The notes under the pieces: model-generated
The model's database searches: none
What the model saw: only the letters and a program-made list of their open reading frames with translations
What the model was told of the DNA's origin: nothing
Shown: piece after piece, positions 20,091 to 21,588 of the stretch
Numbering within the stretch: the stretch's first letter is position 1
Layout of the letters: each line of letters begins with the position of its first letter
Made by a program: the position numbers and the translations under genes
NCBI GenBank assembly: GCA_002786025.1
Contig: NHNW01000127.1
Location: 5,956 to 27,543, forward strand
Reading direction: 5' to 3'
Source of the DNA: Zasmidium citrigriseum
Lineage: Eukaryota; Ascomycota; Dothideomycetes; Mycosphaerellales; Mycosphaerellaceae
Length of the DNA stretch: 21,588 bases

Positions 20091-20159
20091 CTCTAGTTTA
20101 GTTTATAATTCTAATATAGCGAGTAGGCTTAGAGTCTACCTACTTCTTCTTTAATAGAC

Positions 20160-21588
20160 TTAAGCGATATATTTACTACCTATAAAATATAGCCGTTTAG
20201 TCTATTATATATCGTCTTCTCTATTAATCGCTATACTACTAGTATTAGATTTATTCTCTAACGCCGATTTATCCGTAAGGGACTCGGCTATATTATCTTC
20301 GATTAGGAAGAGCTTATTCTCGAGAAATCGCTAGAATTATAGATCTAGAGCCGGATCTAGTAGTTCGCCTAGTATATTATCGATTAGCTCGTCTTCTATT
20401 ATAATCTCGTCTAGCCGTTAGACTATATTCTAATTAAAATTATCGAGTCTAGTATTATAGAGGTTTAATACTCCTATCGCGATTAGATTTATTACGTAAA
20501 AGGGGATCTTCGCGTTTCGGTCTACTATATAGCGTCTAAAAGTCTCCTTTTTATAGATTAACGCTACCTTATAGATCTCCTCTTTAGTCCTTCGTCTAGC
20601 GTATCTAGTATTTATATACTCGCTAAATACTCGTTCTAGGTTTTCTCGTACTACCCCCGTATATAAGGCTAGAAGTATATACTCTTCTAGTTAATCCTTA
20701 ACGCTAAACGCCCTATTCCGACGATTACGTATAGTATTCTTTAGGAAGAGATTAAGATATTTATTTACTCTATTAATCTTAAACTAACCGTCTACCCTTC
20801 TAGAAAAGTTTACTAGTCCGTTCGCTAGTATTATACGCTATAGCGGTTTATTAGCGGCTTTCGTATCTACTAGACGCTTAAGCTAGAGTATAATAAAGAT
20901 ATAGTTCTTATTTAAATATATATAGAAGATTAGAATATACTAGTCGATAACTAGCTTTAGAAGTCCGATATCTATATAGGATACTATATAGTATAGTATA
21001 TAATATATCTTAACGACCTTAATAAATCTAATATAATTAACCCGTTCCTTTAGACCTATAGATTAGACTAGCTTATTCTTATCTAGTATACTAGCCGAGG
21101 TCGTTTAGGAGCCTAACCTACTACTAGAGGTATTATCCTTCTTCTTAGCCTTTTGCTTCTTTATCTAAGCGGACGATAGGCTATTTACCTTACGAGTATC
21201 TTCTAAAAGGTCGTCTAGGTCGAGTCGTCTATATACTAGGAAGAAGGCCTAATTATAAATAGTATTAATTAGTCGAATTATACTAGCCTTACCTAGACTA
21301 GTAATCTTAGTACCTATACGATCTATATACTCTAGACTCTAATTATCCCTATAGTTTAGAATATTATATACGAATACTATAATACGCGTATAAAAGCTAT
21401 CTTATACTAAGCGCTCTTAATAGCTAAATAGAGCCTATATAGTAGGGTAGATCTTCTAATCTATTATATTCTAGTATACTAGAAGGTACGACGGCCTACT
21501 AGACGCCTCGTTCCTATTAAAATTAGTCTCTATAACTTATAGTAGATATATTTTAAGATAGAATATCGTAGGGATAGGTAGGATCTAT
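20160..21588 (-). pseudogene. DUF6589-like protein relic, 5' end outside window
   Basis: One minus-strand frame runs from the right edge to a TAA at 20160-20162, about 475 codons, interrupted only by TAA/TAG. The order of features fits DUF6589, a fungal domain of unknown function that often occurs in repeated, transposon-like genes: IGTKITSLGKASIIRL and a Lys-rich linker, then YIDIGLLKLVID, a helical stretch, PLQRIILANGLVNFSRRVDG (Q from TAG; near 20830), FKINRVNKYLNLFLKNTI (near 20790-20740), then LEEYILLALYTGVVRENLERVF. The block 'GLVN...G...F..DR.NEYLN..LK' is the most telling. The end is acidic (EDELIDNILGELLDPALDL). The N-terminal part lies outside the window. The family call is by eye; RIP has replaced Cys, His, Met, Trp and Gln so widely that a search with plain translation would do poorly. 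Confidence 0.5.

Larger units (their letters stand above)
1..21588. other. RIP-saturated repeat block (whole window)
   Basis: CpA and TpG are nearly missing throughout, TpA is very common and CpG is retained. Between 18421 and 21588 I find a single TpG/CpA (at 21154-21155), where a few hundred would be expected by chance. Coding traces stay in one frame for hundreds of codons and are interrupted almost only by TAA and TAG. This is the classical result of RIP, in which C in CpA is mutated to T on either strand of duplicated DNA in filamentous ascomycetes. Retained CpG argues against decay of methylated CpG as the main cause. Damage is uneven: 13.5-15.1 kb and 17.53-17.82 kb keep clearly more CpA/TpG than the rest. 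Confidence 0.93.

Noticed and set aside
1..21588. Unusual genetic code (TAA/TAG read as Gln)
   Set aside because: In-frame TAA/TAG occur together with near-total CpA/TpG loss, Cys/His to Tyr changes and ATG to ATA changes in all frames and intergenic DNA. RIP explains all of these; codon reassignment does not.

Overview
The window is a block of dead, repeat-derived DNA from a filamentous ascomycete (Pezizomycotina), mutated almost to saturation by repeat-induced point mutation (RIP). CpA and its complement TpG are nearly absent, TpA is very abundant, and CpG is kept. Every long coding trace is broken by TAA and TAG codons in frame, as expected when CAA, CAG and TGG mutate, while TGA is almost absent. 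Tyrosine replaces many expected Cys and His codons. I see no intact protein gene, no rRNA or tRNA, and no CRISPR array. The host call rests on the RIP signature and on families typical of fungal repeats. The species cannot be told.

Layout. 1-2154 (-): N-terminal and central part of a Plavaka-type (CACTA-related) transposase, running off the left edge. 2155-2690: its 5' flank, with a tandem repeat of about 94 bp. 2690-6450 (-): SNF2-like helicase copy A, with degenerate ATPase motifs. 6480-6860: GC-rich flank. 6885-7250 (-) and 7393-8420 (+): two unidentified relics. 8479-8822: a repeat array related to the one at 2.4 kb. 8900-13060 (-): SNF2-like helicase copy B, with recognisable motifs. 13140-13440: GC-rich flank related to that of copy A. 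13473-14060 (-), 14522-15060 (+) and 15015-15610 (-): unidentified relics, with a hairpin and a 66-bp inverted repeat between them, in the least mutated part of the window. 15840-17215 (+): a DUF6532-like relic, followed at 17250-17820 by a Ser/Pro-rich relic that may be its continuation. 17866-18641: a perfect GC-rich hairpin, a 9-bp tandem repeat and a possible promoter. 18722-20090 (+) and 20160-21588 (-): a convergent pair of an unidentified protein and a DUF6589-like protein, the latter running off the right edge.

The coding relics are separated by short GC-rich patches that share the motif CTCGCGTTTCG or its complement. These patches survive because they hold almost no CpA. The same patch types flank both helicase copies, which suggests that each helicase moved or duplicated together with its flanks. 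The parts do not form a working system today. They record several mobile or repeated gene families that were silenced. Family names come from reading the frames by eye, with TAA/TAG taken as damaged Gln/Trp; no search was run.
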